Part shown: positions 10,117 to 20,862 of the stretch, piece by piece
Numbering within the stretch: the first letter of the stretch is position 1
Layout: each line of letters starts with the position of its first letter
Source: Clostridiales bacterium
Lineage (GTDB): Bacteria > Bacillota > Clostridia > Christensenellales > Aristaeellaceae
Length of the DNA stretch: 64,000 nucleotides
Direction: 5' to 3'
Assembly: GCA_015056365.1 (NCBI GenBank)
Contig: SVGM01000008.1
Span: 1-64,000 of the forward strand
Notes under the pieces: model-generated
Told to the model about the DNA's origin: nothing
Database searches by the model: none
Seen by the model: the letters and a program-made list of their open reading frames with translations, nothing else
Position numbers and translations under genes: made by a program

Positions 10117-13100
10117 TTACGCTTTGCGGATGGCAAGAGTTGCTTTCTTGCCGTTGATGTTCCATTCCTTGGCCACAGCGTTCTCGGAAGCGGCAGCATT
10201 GTCCATGCTTTCAGCAAGCACACTCTGCATGATGAAGCTCTTGCCAGCCTCGATAGCAGCGGTCAGTTCTTCATCCGCCTCATAGGTGACTACGATGCGG
10301 TCGCTGACTTCGAAATCAGCTTCCTTGCGCATGGTCTGCAACTTGGAAACCACCTCACGCTGATAGCCTTCGGCGATCAGCTCGGGGGTCAGGTTGCAGT
10401 CGAACACCACGGTCACATCGCCGTCGGACTGGGCGGCAAAGCCGGGCTTCTGAGTGGCCTCAGCCAGCACATCGTCCTTAGCGAGCACCACTTCAGTATC
10501 TTCCACAGTGAAGGTGAAGTTATCGCCGCGGGCAAAGGTATCCATCACGTCGTTGCCGTCCATTTCCTTGAGCGCAGCGCCGATCTTGCCCAGCAGCTTG
10601 CCGTACTTGGGACCCAGGGTACGCATCTGAGGCTTGAGGTTGTAGGTGGTGAAGGCGCGCGCATCATCGGTGAAGATCACGCTCTTCACATTCAGCTCAT
10701 CCTCGGCCAGCTCGCCGAATTCCTTGTCGAAGCTGGTGCCCTTGACATAGAGAGTCTGCAAGGGCTGACGTACCTTCAGATTGGCGGAAGCGCGCAGGGC
10801 GCGGCCAAGGCTAACGACCTCCAGCAGGGCACTCATCTGGGTATTCAGATTCTCATCGATCAAACTTTCGTCGGCATCGGGGAAGCGGCACAGGTGCACG
10901 CTTTCTGGAGCATTCTTGTCCACGCTGCACACCAGATTCTGATAGATGTCCTCAGCCATGAAAGGAACGAAGGGCGCAATGACCTTGGAGAGGGTCACCA
11001 GCACGTGGTACAGGGTGGCGAAAGCGGCTTCCTTGGTGTCGTCCATGCCCTTACCCCAGAAACGCTCGCGGCCGCGGCGCACATACCAGTTGCTCAGATC
11101 GTCCACAAACTTGGTGATGGCGTTGGCAGGTTCGGGGATGCGGAAAGCGGTCAGGTCCTCGTCCACCTGCTTGATCAGCTGGTTGAGGCGGCTCAGGATC
11201 CACTTGTCCATCAGGGTCAGATTCACCTTGTCCAGCGGATGCTGGGCGGGATCGAAGTTGTCGATATTGGCGTAGAGCACGAAGAAGGCATAGGTGTTCT
11301 GCAGCGTGCCCATGAACTTACGCTGACCTTCGTTGACAGCCTCGTCGCTGAAGCGGCTGGGCAGCCAGGGAGCGCCAGCGGTGTAGAAGTACCAACGGAC
11401 AGCGTCCGCGCCCTGCTTGTTGAGCACGCTCCACGGATCCACCACGTTGCCGATGTGCTTGGACATCTTGCGTCCTTCCGCGTCCTGTACATGGCCCATA
11501 ACAATGCAGTTTTCAAAGGGGGCGCGGTCAAACAGGAGGGTGCTGATGGCTTCCAGCGTGTAGAACCAGCCACGGGTCTGGTCAATGGCTTCGGAGATGA
11601 AGTCGGCCGGGAAGCGCTGCTCGAACACTTCCTTGTTCTCGAAGGGATAGTGCCACTGAGCGAAGGGCATGGAGCCGGAATCGTACCAGCAGTCGATAAC
11701 GTCGCTGACACGGGTCATGGGCTTGCCGCACTCAGGGCAGGTGATCTGGATCTCATCCACATAGGGGCGATGCAGTTCGATCTCGCCCACCTCGGTGGTG
11801 GCCATTTCACGCAGTTCCTGCTTGGAGCCGATCACATGAATGTGACCCTCCTCGCAGCGCCAGATGGGCAGCGGAGTGCCCCAGTAACGCTCGCGGCTGA
11901 GACCCCAATCGTGCACGTTCTCCAGCCAGACACCCATACGGCCTTCCTTGATGTTGTCGGGCATCCAATTGATGGTACGGTTGTTCGCCACCAGTTTGTC
12001 GCGCACGGCGGTCATCTTGATGTACCAGGTGGGACGGGGATAATACAGCAGGGGCGTGTTGCAACGCCAGCAGAAGGGATAGTCATGGGCGAAGGGCACG
12101 GCGGCAAACAGCAGTCCTCGCTCCTTCAGATCATCCAGGATCATCTGGTCAGCATCCTTGACAAACACGCCGGGCCACTTGGTATCGGCGGTCATGCAGC
12201 CCTGGGTATCCACGAAGTTGACAAAGGGAATATCGTTGGCCTGACAGACGCGGTTATCGTCCTCACCGAAGGCGGGAGCGATATGAACGATGCCGGAACC
12301 GTCGGTCATGGTGACGTAATCGTCACAAACCACACGCCACGCGGGCTTATCCAGCTTGCCAACGGCAAAGTCGAACAGCGGCTCGTATTCCTTGCCGGCC
12401 AGTTCTGCACCGGGCATTTCCTCATGGATGATGGCTTCCTTAGCCTTCTCGCCAAAGACGGCGTCCATCAGCGCCTTGGCCATCACATAATTCTTGCCAT
12501 CGATGGTGAAACGGGCGTACAGATCCTGAGGATTGACGCACAGAGCAAGGTTGCTGGGCAGGGTCCAGGGGGTGGTGGTCCAGGCCAGGAAGTAAGTGCT
12601 CTCCCACTCCTTGGTCTTAAAAAGTACGAACGCAGAGGTTTCTTTTACGTTCTTGTAGCCCTGAGCAACCTCATGGCTGCTGAGCGCAGTACCGCAGCGG
12701 GGGCAGTAAGGCGCAATCTTATGGCCCAGATAGAGCAGACCCTTGTCGTGGATCGTTTTGAGGCTCCACCACTCGGACTCGATATAGTCGTCCTTGTAGG
12801 TGATGTAGGGATTTTCCATATCAGCCCAGAAAGCGACGCGATCGCTCATCTCTTCCCATTCGGACTGATACTTCCAGACGCTCTTTTTGCATTCCTTGAT
12901 GAAGGGCTCGATGCCATAGGCTTCGATCTGAGGCTTGCCGTCCAAGCCAAGGATCTTTTCGACCTCCAGCTCGACAGGCAGACCATGGGTGTCCCAGCCG
13001 GCCTTACGCAGAACGTCCTTGCCTTTCATGGCCTGGAAGCGCGGGATCAGATCCTTGATGGCGCGGGTCTCAATGTGGCCGATGTGAGGACGACCGTTGG

Positions 13101-13248
13101 CCGTGGGCGGTCCGTCGAAGAAAGTGAAGCGCTCATTGCCTTCATTGGCGTGGAAGCTCTTGCGGATAATATCCTTTTCCTTCCATAGGGCAAGGGTTTC
13201 TTTTTCGCGTTCGACGAAGTTCATGTCTGTGGGAACCTTGCGATACAT
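10117..13248 (-). CDS. ileS: Isoleucine--tRNA ligase
   Basis: GPPTANGRPHIGHIETRAIKDLIPRF (HIGH region), GRKMSKHIGN (KMSKS region), preceded by a T-box. Confidence 0.96.
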   Translation of the reverse strand: MYRKVPTDMNFVEREKETLALWKEKDIIRKSFHANEGNERFTFFDGPPTANGRPHIGHIETRAIKDLIPRFQAMKGKDVLRKAGWDTHGLPVELEVEKILGLDGKPQIEAYGIEPFIKECKKSVWKYQSEWEEMSDRVAFWADMENPYITYKDDYIESEWWSLKTIHDKGLLYLGHKIAPYCPRCGTALSSHEVAQGYKNVKETSAFVLFKTKEWESTYFLAWTTTPWTLPSNLALCVNPQDLYARFTIDGKNYVMAKALMDAVFGEKAKEAIIHEEMPGAELAGKEYEPLFDFAVGKLDKPAWRVVCDDYVTMTDGSGIVHIAPAFGEDDNRVCQANDIPFVNFVDTQGCMTADTKWPGVFVKDADQMILDDLKERGLLFAAVPFAHDYPFCWRCNTPLLYYPRPTWYIKMTAVRDKLVANNRTINWMPDNIKEGRMGVWLENVHDWGLSRERYWGTPLPIWRCEEGHIHVIGSKQELREMATTEVGEIELHRPYVDEIQITCPECGKPMTRVSDVIDCWYDSGSMPFAQWHYPFENKEVFEQRFPADFISEAIDQTRGWFYTLEAISTLLFDRAPFENCIVMGHVQDAEGRKMSKHIGNVVDPWSVLNKQGADAVRWYFYTAGAPWLPSRFSDEAVNEGQRKFMGTLQNTYAFFVLYANIDNFDPAQHPLDKVNLTLMDKWILSRLNQLIKQVDEDLTAFRIPEPANAITKFVDDLSNWYVRRGRERFWGKGMDDTKEAAFATLYHVLVTLSKVIAPFVPFMAEDIYQNLVCSVDKNAPESVHLCRFPDADESLIDENLNTQMSALLEVVSLGRALRASANLKVRQPLQTLYVKGTSFDKEFGELAEDELNVKSVIFTDDARAFTTYNLKPQMRTLGPKYGKLLGKIGAALKEMDGNDVMDTFARGDNFTFTVEDTEVVLAKDDVLAEATQKPGFAAQSDGDVTVVFDCNLTPELIAEGYQREVVSKLQTMRKEADFEVSDRIVVTYEADEELTAAIEAGKSFIMQSVLAESMDNAAASENAVAKEWNINGKKATLAIRKA

Positions 13249-13316
13249 TGGTTTTCCTTCCTCCTTACGGCATTGCCGCGTATGGTGTAGCTGCCCCAGC
13301 GGTCGGTTTCGGACAT

Positions 13317-13580
13317 AAAAAAACCGTCCCGAGGCCATCGGGACGGACGATGATTGCATCAATCCGCGGTACCACCCGCATTGGCAGCCATGCTGCCCAC
13401 TCTGCGCCGACACATGATCGGCATGCTCTGTCACGGGAGCCCCCGGAATGCTCTAACGAAGTAGCTGCTCAAGCATTCAGCTCAGAGGTGATGGGACATA
13501 CGCGCTTCGGCATCCGGCTCGCACCAACCCGGACTCGCTTTGCCGAAGAGAAGGCACATGCCGTCCTCGTCATCGCTATT
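13317..13580 (-). promoter_or_regulatory. T-box leader riboswitch for ileS
   Basis: Minus strand contains GGGTGGTACCGCG (13365-13377), then CCGTCCCGATGGCCTCGGGACGG terminator (13324-13346) and a T-run. Upstream limit approximate. Confidence 0.92.
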
Positions 13581-13588
13581 ATGCGGAC

Positions 13589-13617
13589 ATTATACTAAAA
13601 AGATCAAGAAATGTAAA
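13589..13617 (-). promoter_or_regulatory. Sigma-A type promoter of the T-box/ileS unit
   Basis: Minus strand TTTACA (13617-13612), 17 bp spacer, TATAAT (13594-13589). Confidence 0.7.
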
Positions 13618-13698
13618 GGAAAAAAACAAAGGAATTGCTGATGAAAATACTGCGCCGCAACAAGCTGCAGCGGCGCGTGTATTTGTCTCAATCATCCC

Positions 13699-15150
13699 TT
13701 ATCCTTTGCGCCATACACCGGGATGGAACAGCACCAGAATCGGAAACAGTTCCAGGCGGCCGCAAAGCATCAGCAAACTAAGTACACATTTGGCAAAAGG
13801 ACCATACCCAGCAAAATTACAGGTTGGACCGACCTGACCAAAGCCGGGACCTACGTTGCTCACGCAGGTAATTGCAGCAGTCAGATTGGTTTCAACATCG
13901 TACAGGCCTTCCAAAGAAATAACAAACGAACCTGCCAGGATCAGCGCAATGTACACAAAGAAAAAGATCGCCACCTGTGAAAGCATGCCCTCTTCGACAC
14001 CCTTGCCTTCAAAGCGCACAACCTGCACCTTACGCGGCTGGAAGGTATGACCGATCTCGCGTCGCGCATGCTTGGCAAGCAGAGCAACGCGTACCACCTT
14101 GATACCGCCGGCAGTGGAACCGGCGCAGGAACCGATAAACATGATCAGCAGCAGGATCATCTTAGCAGCCTGAGGCCAGATGTCAAAGTCCGCTGTGACA
14201 AAGCCGGTGGTCGAAACAATACTGGACACCTGAAAGCTGCCGTAGCGCAGAGCGGTAAAGAAATTGCCGTATTGAGGAAGCGTGAAAACGGTGATACCAA
14301 TAATGCTCAGGCACACAATGGAAAGGTACCAATGCAGTTCTTCACTTTTCAGAAATGATTTCCAGTCGCCGATCAAAAGGCGGAAATAGAGCGCAAAGTT
14401 AATGCCGAAAATAAGCATGAAAATCGTAATGATCACGTCAACAGCCACGCTGTCAAAGGCTGCCACGCTGGAACCATAGTTGCTAAAACCGCCTGTACCG
14501 GCCGTACCCATAGCATGGATCGCAGCGTCATAAACGGACATCTTGCCCACAAAAACCAGCAAAACAAACTCAAGCAAGGTCAGAATACCGTAAATAATGT
14601 ACATGATCTTGGCGGTATCGCCCATTTTGGGAAGCACCTTGCTGAAGCTGGGGCCAGGGCTTTCTGCACGCGCAAGATGGGAAGCGCGGCCTGTCATCTG
14701 CGGCAGAAGCGCCAGCGTCAGAACCAGCACGCCCATACCGCCGATCCAGTGTGTAAAGCTGCGCCAGAACATAATACCGCGAGGTAGACCTTCAAAATCC
14801 GTAACCACCGAAGCACCGGTGGTCGTAAAGCCAGATACTGCTTCAAACAAAGCGTCAACGAAATTGGGAAGCATACCGCTGAAAACGAAGGGAAGCGCGC
14901 CAAAAGCACTCAGGAGAACCCAAGCCAGCGCAACAACCACAAAGCCTTCTTTAGCGCGCAGATTGCTCTCGCTGGGATGAACAAAGCGCCACAGAGGAAA
15001 ACCCAGAACCAGCAGAAGCCCGATGGTCATCATCAGTGCTTTGGCGTCGCCATCGCCGTAGATAAACGAAATGATCAGCGCAGGAAGCATGGCCATCGCT
15101 TCGATCAACATGATTGCGCCCAGCAGTCGGACGACAAGTTTTTTGTTCAT
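13699..15150 (-). CDS. trkH: Trk/Ktr potassium uptake membrane subunit (TrkH family)
   Basis: Multi-TM; FEAVSGFTTTGASV, GTAGTGGFSNYG, STTGFVTADFD, GSCAGSTAGGIKVVR selectivity-filter repeats. Confidence 0.93.
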   Translation of the reverse strand: MNKKLVVRLLGAIMLIEAMAMLPALIISFIYGDGDAKALMMTIGLLLVLGFPLWRFVHPSESNLRAKEGFVVVALAWVLLSAFGALPFVFSGMLPNFVDALFEAVSGFTTTGASVVTDFEGLPRGIMFWRSFTHWIGGMGVLVLTLALLPQMTGRASHLARAESPGPSFSKVLPKMGDTAKIMYIIYGILTLLEFVLLVFVGKMSVYDAAIHAMGTAGTGGFSNYGSSVAAFDSVAVDVIITIFMLIFGINFALYFRLLIGDWKSFLKSEELHWYLSIVCLSIIGITVFTLPQYGNFFTALRYGSFQVSSIVSTTGFVTADFDIWPQAAKMILLLIMFIGSCAGSTAGGIKVVRVALLAKHARREIGHTFQPRKVQVVRFEGKGVEEGMLSQVAIFFFVYIALILAGSFVISLEGLYDVETNLTAAITCVSNVGPGFGQVGPTCNFAGYGPFAKCVLSLLMLCGRLELFPILVLFHPGVWRKG

Positions 15151-16511
15151 TTGCGAATTACCTCATTCAAATCGCCGATTCCGCTTTCGCATGCGATGAT
15201 AATCACGCTGTCGCCAGCCTCGATATGGTCATTACCAAAAGGAACGATGACCTTGCCTTTGCGTACGATAACCGCAACCAGCGTACCGCGGCGCATGGTC
15301 AGGTTCTTCAATGGAATACCGATATACGGGTCTTCGGCACGCGCAATAAATTCCAACGCTTCCGCTTTTCCGTTCACCAGACGATAGAGTTTTTCAACCT
15401 TCGTACCATGGCCGCCAGCGCGGGCACGTACATAGCGCAGGATATTTGCGCAGGTAATGGACTTGGGACTGACCACGCTGTCCAATCCCATGGCGCTGAT
15501 GATATCGGAATAAGCCACGCGATTGTTTTTCACGATGACCTTGGGAACCCCCTGCCGAACGGCGAACAGGCCTGTCATCAGGTTCTCTTCGTCACGGTCG
15601 CACAGCGTGATAAAGGCGTCCATCTGTTTCAGGCCTTCCTGCTCCAGCAGTTCCTGATCAGTACCGTCGCCGTGGATCACATTCACATCTGGCAATGCCT
15701 CGCTAAGCGTCACAGCCTTCTTTTCGTCCAGCTCAATGAGCGAAACATGAATGCCCATCGGCACGATCATACGCGCCAAATAGTAGCTGATGCGTCCGCC
15801 GCCAAGAAGCATAACGTTCTTGACGCGAAGAGAATTCTTGCCAAGGAAACGGAAAAAAGCGGTAATTGTGACCATATCGGCAGCCACGTAGACCCTGTCG
15901 CCGTCGCAGATCACAAAATCACCATTAGGGATGATAACGCCGCCGTCTCTTTCTACGGCAGCATACAGAACCTGCGGCAAGCCGTGATACTTGCGGGACA
16001 GTTCCCTCAGGGGACAGCCGACGACCACGTCGGATTCATGGGCGCGGAATTCCACCATTTCCACGCGTCCTTTGGCAAAGGACTCGATATTGCTGGCGAA
16101 AGGAAAGCGCAATAGCCTGCTGATTTCCAGCGCAGTGGCGCGTTCAGGGTTAATGGCCATGTCGATACCCAGTTCACGCTGCAGCATGGTGAGACTTTCG
16201 TTGTACTCAGGGTCGCGAATACGGGCGATGGCATACTTGGTGCCAAGTTTTTTGGCAACGAGGCAGCAAAGCATATTGGTTTCGTCGCTGGCGGTGGCTG
16301 CGATCACAATATCCGCCTTGTCTGCGCCTGCATCAATCAAGGTCTGCGCATTGGCGCCGTTTCCACGTACGCAAAGAACGTCCAGCGTATCCTCGCTGCG
16401 ATGGAGAACTTCCTCGTTGCTGTCAACAATGACCACGTCGTGTTCCTCACGCGCCAGATTTTCTGCCAGCGTGTGGCCTACTTTGCCATCACCAACAACC
16501 AAAATCCGCAT
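15147..16511 (-). CDS. trkA: Trk system potassium transporter NAD-binding subunit
   Basis: MRILVVGDGKVGHTLAENLAREEHDVVIVD plus second RCK domain VMLLGGGRISYYLARMI; overlaps trkH (ATGA). Confidence 0.94.
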   Translation of the reverse strand: MRILVVGDGKVGHTLAENLAREEHDVVIVDSNEEVLHRSEDTLDVLCVRGNGANAQTLIDAGADKADIVIAATASDETNMLCCLVAKKLGTKYAIARIRDPEYNESLTMLQRELGIDMAINPERATALEISRLLRFPFASNIESFAKGRVEMVEFRAHESDVVVGCPLRELSRKYHGLPQVLYAAVERDGGVIIPNGDFVICDGDRVYVAADMVTITAFFRFLGKNSLRVKNVMLLGGGRISYYLARMIVPMGIHVSLIELDEKKAVTLSEALPDVNVIHGDGTDQELLEQEGLKQMDAFITLCDRDEENLMTGLFAVRQGVPKVIVKNNRVAYSDIISAMGLDSVVSPKSITCANILRYVRARAGGHGTKVEKLYRLVNGKAEALEFIARAEDPYIGIPLKNLTMRRGTLVAVIVRKGKVIVPFGNDHIEAGDSVIIIACESGIGDLNEVIRK

Positions 16512-16705
16512 ACAGCATCCCCCAATACTATGGATAATCGGGTATGTCGGCAAATACGAACATTACCCTCCATAATGCAGTATATCATAATGACGAAAAA
16601 AAGGGAATGCATCAGTCATCCGATATTGTTCAACAGCCTATATTTGTGATATAATGATTCGGTATACTTTTTCAATAGATTAACCATTGATTGAGAGGCG
16701 GCTTT

Positions 16706-18631
16706 GTGACGATGACCAAACCCCTGCTGAATAAAACGGTAAAAACACTGCATTGGCTTGTGCTGGACGCTGTGCTGGTAAACGCTGCCATGATTCTGGC
16801 ACAGGTGCTGCGCCATACCACCACGGTGATCCCGCAGGAATTCTTTTCTGTTTATCTGCGGCTTGCACCTGTGATGACGGTCATTTCGCTGGTCGTCTTT
16901 GCACTTTTCGGCTTGTACCGTACCATGTGGCAGTATGCCAGCGCAGAAGATCTGATCAAGCTCACCCTTGCCACCCTTGTCGCTGCATTTGCCACCTACC
17001 TGGGCTCTCTTGCTGGCAATTTGCTGGTCAGGCCAGAGAATCTGTTCCGCCTGCACAGGATGGTGTATCTTCTGCACTGGCTGATGTGCACCGCACTGAT
17101 CGGTCTGAGCCGTATTCTCTACAGAATGTGGATACGCAAGGAACGCTTTCCCCTGCTCACCAAAGACAAAACAGATTATCGGCGCGCCATGATCATCGGA
17201 GCAGGCTGGGCTGGCGCCAACATGGTGCACGAAATGCAGCGCGGCAATTACGGCGCCTGTATCCCCGCCGTGGTCATTGATGACAACAGCGAGAGGGACG
17301 GATCCACTCTCAGTGGCGTTCCCGTGGTTCGTGGCTCAGGAAATCTGCTTCGTTTGGCAAGCGATTATCAGATCGACGATATCATCATCGCCATTTCCAC
17401 TCCCAACGGCGATCTGCAGTCCCTGATTGAAAAATGCCTTGCCACCGGCTGTCGTGTCAAGCGAATTGCCCCTATGGAAGAACTGAGCGGCAAACAGAAC
17501 CACAGCACCATTCGTGATTTGAACCTCTATGATCTTCTCGGACGTCCGGAAGAAACGCTGGATATGTCGCAAGTCGCAGACTTCTTCAAGGACAAGGACG
17601 TGCTGATCACCGGAGGCGGCGGTTCCATTGGCAGCGAACTCTGCCGCAGACTCCTTCCCCTGGAGCCTGGCAGGATCATCCTGTACGATATCAGCGAGAA
17701 CTATATGTACGATCTTCAGTCCGAGCTGATGCTCCGCTATGGCGACGCACTGAAGGACAAGCTGGTTCTCTGCGTTGGTTCCATCCGTGACGAAAAGCGG
17801 CTGGAAGAGGTCTTTTCTCTGTATCATCCCCATGTGGTGCTCCACGCAGCGGCCCATAAGCATGTACCGCTGATGGAGGATTGTCCTGCACAGGCTGTAA
17901 AGAACAATGTTTTTGGCACCTATCTGACGGCCAAAGCTGCTATTGCCGCAAAAGCCGAACGCTTTGTTCTAATCTCCACCGACAAAGCGGTGAATCCCAC
18001 CAATATCATGGGGGCAACCAAGCGTCTGGCTGAAATGATCATCGAAGCGCTGAATCAGGAAAGTGAAACAGAGTTCACCGCCGTTCGCTTTGGCAATGTG
18101 CTGGGCAGCCACGGCAGCGTGGTGCCGAAATTTGAGCAGCAGATTCGCGCAGGCGGTCCGGTGACCCTCACCCATCCGGACATTATCCGCTACTTTATGA
18201 CCATCCCAGAAGCTGCAAGCCTTGTGCTGCAGGCTGCATCCATCGCAAAGGGTGGCGAGCTGTTTGTACTGGACATGGGCAGACCGGTTATGATCCGGGA
18301 GTTGGCCGAACGAATGATCCAGCTGTATGGCGAGGGAAAGAATATCGAGATCGTCTACACCGGTCTTCGCCCGGGCGAAAAGCTTTATGAAGAGCTCCTG
18401 CTGGCAGGTGAGGAAATCTCCAAGACCGAGAAGGAAAAGATCTTTATCGCCCAGCCTGAAGTGTTTTCTGTGGAGATGATCCACGAGCTGCTTAAGGCGC
18501 TGGATACCTGCATCAAGGAACAGGGTGATATGCGTGCCTGCCTGCATAGGCTTGTTCCCACCTTCCGCGAAGCAGGCGAGCTGAATGCAGAGGCTGCCAA
18601 AAACCAAAACCACGCAGAGGCAACCGCATGA
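16706..18631 (+). CDS. Polysaccharide biosynthesis protein / NDP-sugar 4,6-dehydratase (CapD/FlaA1/PglF-like)
   Basis: N-terminal TM domain plus VLITGGGGSIGSELCRRLL, HAAAHKHVPLME, STDKAVNPTNIMGATKR. Confidence 0.93.
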   Translation: MTMTKPLLNKTVKTLHWLVLDAVLVNAAMILAQVLRHTTTVIPQEFFSVYLRLAPVMTVISLVVFALFGLYRTMWQYASAEDLIKLTLATLVAAFATYLGSLAGNLLVRPENLFRLHRMVYLLHWLMCTALIGLSRILYRMWIRKERFPLLTKDKTDYRRAMIIGAGWAGANMVHEMQRGNYGACIPAVVIDDNSERDGSTLSGVPVVRGSGNLLRLASDYQIDDIIIAISTPNGDLQSLIEKCLATGCRVKRIAPMEELSGKQNHSTIRDLNLYDLLGRPEETLDMSQVADFFKDKDVLITGGGGSIGSELCRRLLPLEPGRIILYDISENYMYDLQSELMLRYGDALKDKLVLCVGSIRDEKRLEEVFSLYHPHVVLHAAAHKHVPLMEDCPAQAVKNNVFGTYLTAKAAIAAKAERFVLISTDKAVNPTNIMGATKRLAEMIIEALNQESETEFTAVRFGNVLGSHGSVVPKFEQQIRAGGPVTLTHPDIIRYFMTIPEAASLVLQAASIAKGGELFVLDMGRPVMIRELAERMIQLYGEGKNIEIVYTGLRPGEKLYEELLLAGEEISKTEKEKIFIAQPEVFSVEMIHELLKALDTCIKEQGDMRACLHRLVPTFREAGELNAEAAKNQNHAEATA

Positions 18632-19077
18632 GCATTCATGATGACATGATGCGCCTTGCCCTTAAGGAAGCGCAAGTGGCAGCTCTGGAAGGCGAGGTAC
18701 CCGTTGGCGCCGTAATAGCCAGAGGAGAAACCCTGCTGGCGAAAGCGCACAACCAGCGGGAGACGCTGAACGATCCAACAGCTCACGCTGAGATCTTGGC
18801 GATTCGCGAAGCAGCGAGGGTTCTGGGTAATCGCAGACTTTCTGACTGCACCCTGTATGTGACGCTGGAACCCTGCCCCATGTGCGCCGGCGCTATCGTC
18901 ATGGCCTGCCTGGGCAAGTGCTACTTCGCCGCAGCAGATCAGCGGCAGGGCTGCGCAGAAAGTGTCTACGCACTGACTCAGGATCCTGCGTTTTACCACC
19001 ATACCCCTTGCATCGGCGGGCTAATGGAAAGTCAGGCCAGCGCGCTGCTGGATGATTTCTTTGCAAAGAAACGCTAA
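18628..19077 (+). CDS. tadA: tRNA adenosine(34) deaminase
   Basis: TAHAEILAIREA and LYVTLEPCPMCAGAIVMA zinc deaminase motifs. Confidence 0.93.
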   Translation: MSIHDDMMRLALKEAQVAALEGEVPVGAVIARGETLLAKAHNQRETLNDPTAHAEILAIREAARVLGNRRLSDCTLYVTLEPCPMCAGAIVMACLGKCYFAAADQRQGCAESVYALTQDPAFYHHTPCIGGLMESQASALLDDFFAKKR

Positions 19078-19097
19078 TTGATAAAGGAGAACCTACC

Positions 19098-19916
19098 TTG
19101 CTGATCGATACCATTGTTAGCGATATGGATGACACCCTGCTGGGAGAAGACGGGCAACTAAGTGAGTACACCATCCGTGTGCTACGCCAGTGTACCCAGC
19201 GCGGCATCCGGGTCATTCCTGCCAGCGGCCGTGCCATGGACAGCATGCGCCCCTATCTTCAGCAGCTTAATACCGGCTGCCCAGCCATTGGCTGCAACGG
19301 CGCGCAGCTCATTTCTCCCGAGCTTACGCTGATGTCCTGCGACGAGTTCACGCCTGAACTGGCCAGAGAGATCTGTGCGTTTATGGATGCACATGGCCTG
19401 TATGTACAGGTGTACAAAGACGACTATTTCTACTATGCCGAGGAATGCGACCCCGCCAAGCAATATAAAAAATCTTCCGGCATGAAAGGAAAAGCCGTCG
19501 GTGATCTGCAGGCGTTCCTGACTTTCCCTACCCCCAAAGTGCTGGGAATCACTCATCCCGAAGAAGTGATCCGCATCCTACCCATTGCGGAAAAACAATT
19601 TGCTGGACGAGTGGCATTTTCCGTCAGTAAACCTTATTTCATCGAAGCAGAACCGCCGAATGTGTCCAAGGCAAATGGCCTGAAACTCCTCTCTCAGCGT
19701 ATGGAAATCGTTCCTGAGCGTACACTGGTATTTGGCGACAGCCTGAACGATCTGAGTATGCTGGCTTTTACCCCTAACAGCGTCGCTATGGGAAACGCCC
19801 GGCCGGAAGTCAAGGCGGCTGCTGCGTATGTGTGCCTTACCAATGCCGAAGACGGCGTTGCCAGGTTTATTGAAGAGCATGTATTGAATGCTGCGAAAAA
19901 GGAGGCGAACACATGA
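19098..19916 (+). CDS. Cof-type HAD family hydrolase
   Basis: IVSDMDDTLLGEDGQLS, PASGRAMDSM, VFGDSLNDLSML. Confidence 0.9.
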   Translation: MLIDTIVSDMDDTLLGEDGQLSEYTIRVLRQCTQRGIRVIPASGRAMDSMRPYLQQLNTGCPAIGCNGAQLISPELTLMSCDEFTPELAREICAFMDAHGLYVQVYKDDYFYYAEECDPAKQYKKSSGMKGKAVGDLQAFLTFPTPKVLGITHPEEVIRILPIAEKQFAGRVAFSVSKPYFIEAEPPNVSKANGLKLLSQRMEIVPERTLVFGDSLNDLSMLAFTPNSVAMGNARPEVKAAAAYVCLTNAEDGVARFIEEHVLNAAKKEANT

Positions 19917-20836
19917 TTTCAATTCAGGATTTTTACCAAACCCTTGACCTTGAGATCCTGGTGGAAACCAGCAAAAAGACCATGGACATCAAGGTCACCG
20001 ATGTGAATCGTCCCGGTATGCAGCTGGTTGGCTTCTACGAGTACTTCGCCAACGAACGCCCACAGGTGATCGGCAAGGTTGAGATGACCTATCTGGAATC
20101 CTTGGATCCCTCAGTGCGTTATCAGTCTCTTGAGCGCTACATGAGTCACCCAATGCCCTGCATCATCATCTGCTGGAACATGACCCCGCCCAGGGAGCTG
20201 ATCGAGCTGGCTAAGGAACGGGAGATCCCTGTATTCCGCAGCAAATTGAAGACCACTCGCCTTGTGCTTCAGCTGATCTCTTATCTCACTCGCGTTCTGG
20301 CTCCCCATGTCACCCGGCACGGTGTACTGGTAGACGTATACGGTGTAGGTGTTTTGCTCACCGGCGACAGCGGTGTGGGCAAAAGCGAGGCGGCGCTGGA
20401 GTTGGTCAAGCGCGGCCATCAGCTGTGCGCAGATGACGTCGTTGATATCTGCCGGGTGTCTGACGACAGGCTGGTGGGCGAATCCCCCGAGCGCATTCGC
20501 CACTTCATGGAGATTCGTGGTATCGGAATCATCGACATCCGGGCTATGTACGGTATCGGCGCCGTCAGCGCCTCCACAAATATAGACCTGGTCATCCACA
20601 TGGAAAAATGGGACTCCGCCAAGGAATATGACCGGCTTGGTCTTCAGGAGGAAAGCATCTCCATTCTGGATGTGAAGGTCCCCTACCAAGTCATGCCGGT
20701 TAAGCCCGGACGCAATGTGGCGATTATCATTGAGGTGGCCGCCCGTAATCTGAGCCTGAAGCGCATGGGTTATAACGCGGCGCACGAACTGGACCGCCGC
20801 CTGAATGAAATGCTTGCACAGAATTCAAACCTATAA
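19913..20836 (+). CDS. hprK: HPr kinase/phosphorylase
   Basis: GVLLTGDSGVGKSEAALELVKRGHQLCADD and MEIRGIGIIDIRAMYGIGAV signature. Confidence 0.96.
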   Translation: MISIQDFYQTLDLEILVETSKKTMDIKVTDVNRPGMQLVGFYEYFANERPQVIGKVEMTYLESLDPSVRYQSLERYMSHPMPCIIICWNMTPPRELIELAKEREIPVFRSKLKTTRLVLQLISYLTRVLAPHVTRHGVLVDVYGVGVLLTGDSGVGKSEAALELVKRGHQLCADDVVDICRVSDDRLVGESPERIRHFMEIRGIGIIDIRAMYGIGAVSASTNIDLVIHMEKWDSAKEYDRLGLQEESISILDVKVPYQVMPVKPGRNVAIIIEVAARNLSLKRMGYNAAHELDRRLNEMLAQNSNL

Positions 20837-20862
20837 AGCAACTTGTTTTAGGAGGAATGGAT

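Noticed and set aside
10111-13188. 1025-aa plus-strand ORF opposite ileS
   Set aside because: Shadow ORF created by codon bias of ileS; product has repetitive His/Val/Gly-rich composition, no recognisable domain, while the minus strand encodes a clear IleRS.
15114-16115. 333-aa plus-strand ORF opposite trkA
   Set aside because: Antisense to a clear TrkA with intact Rossmann motifs; no recognisable product.
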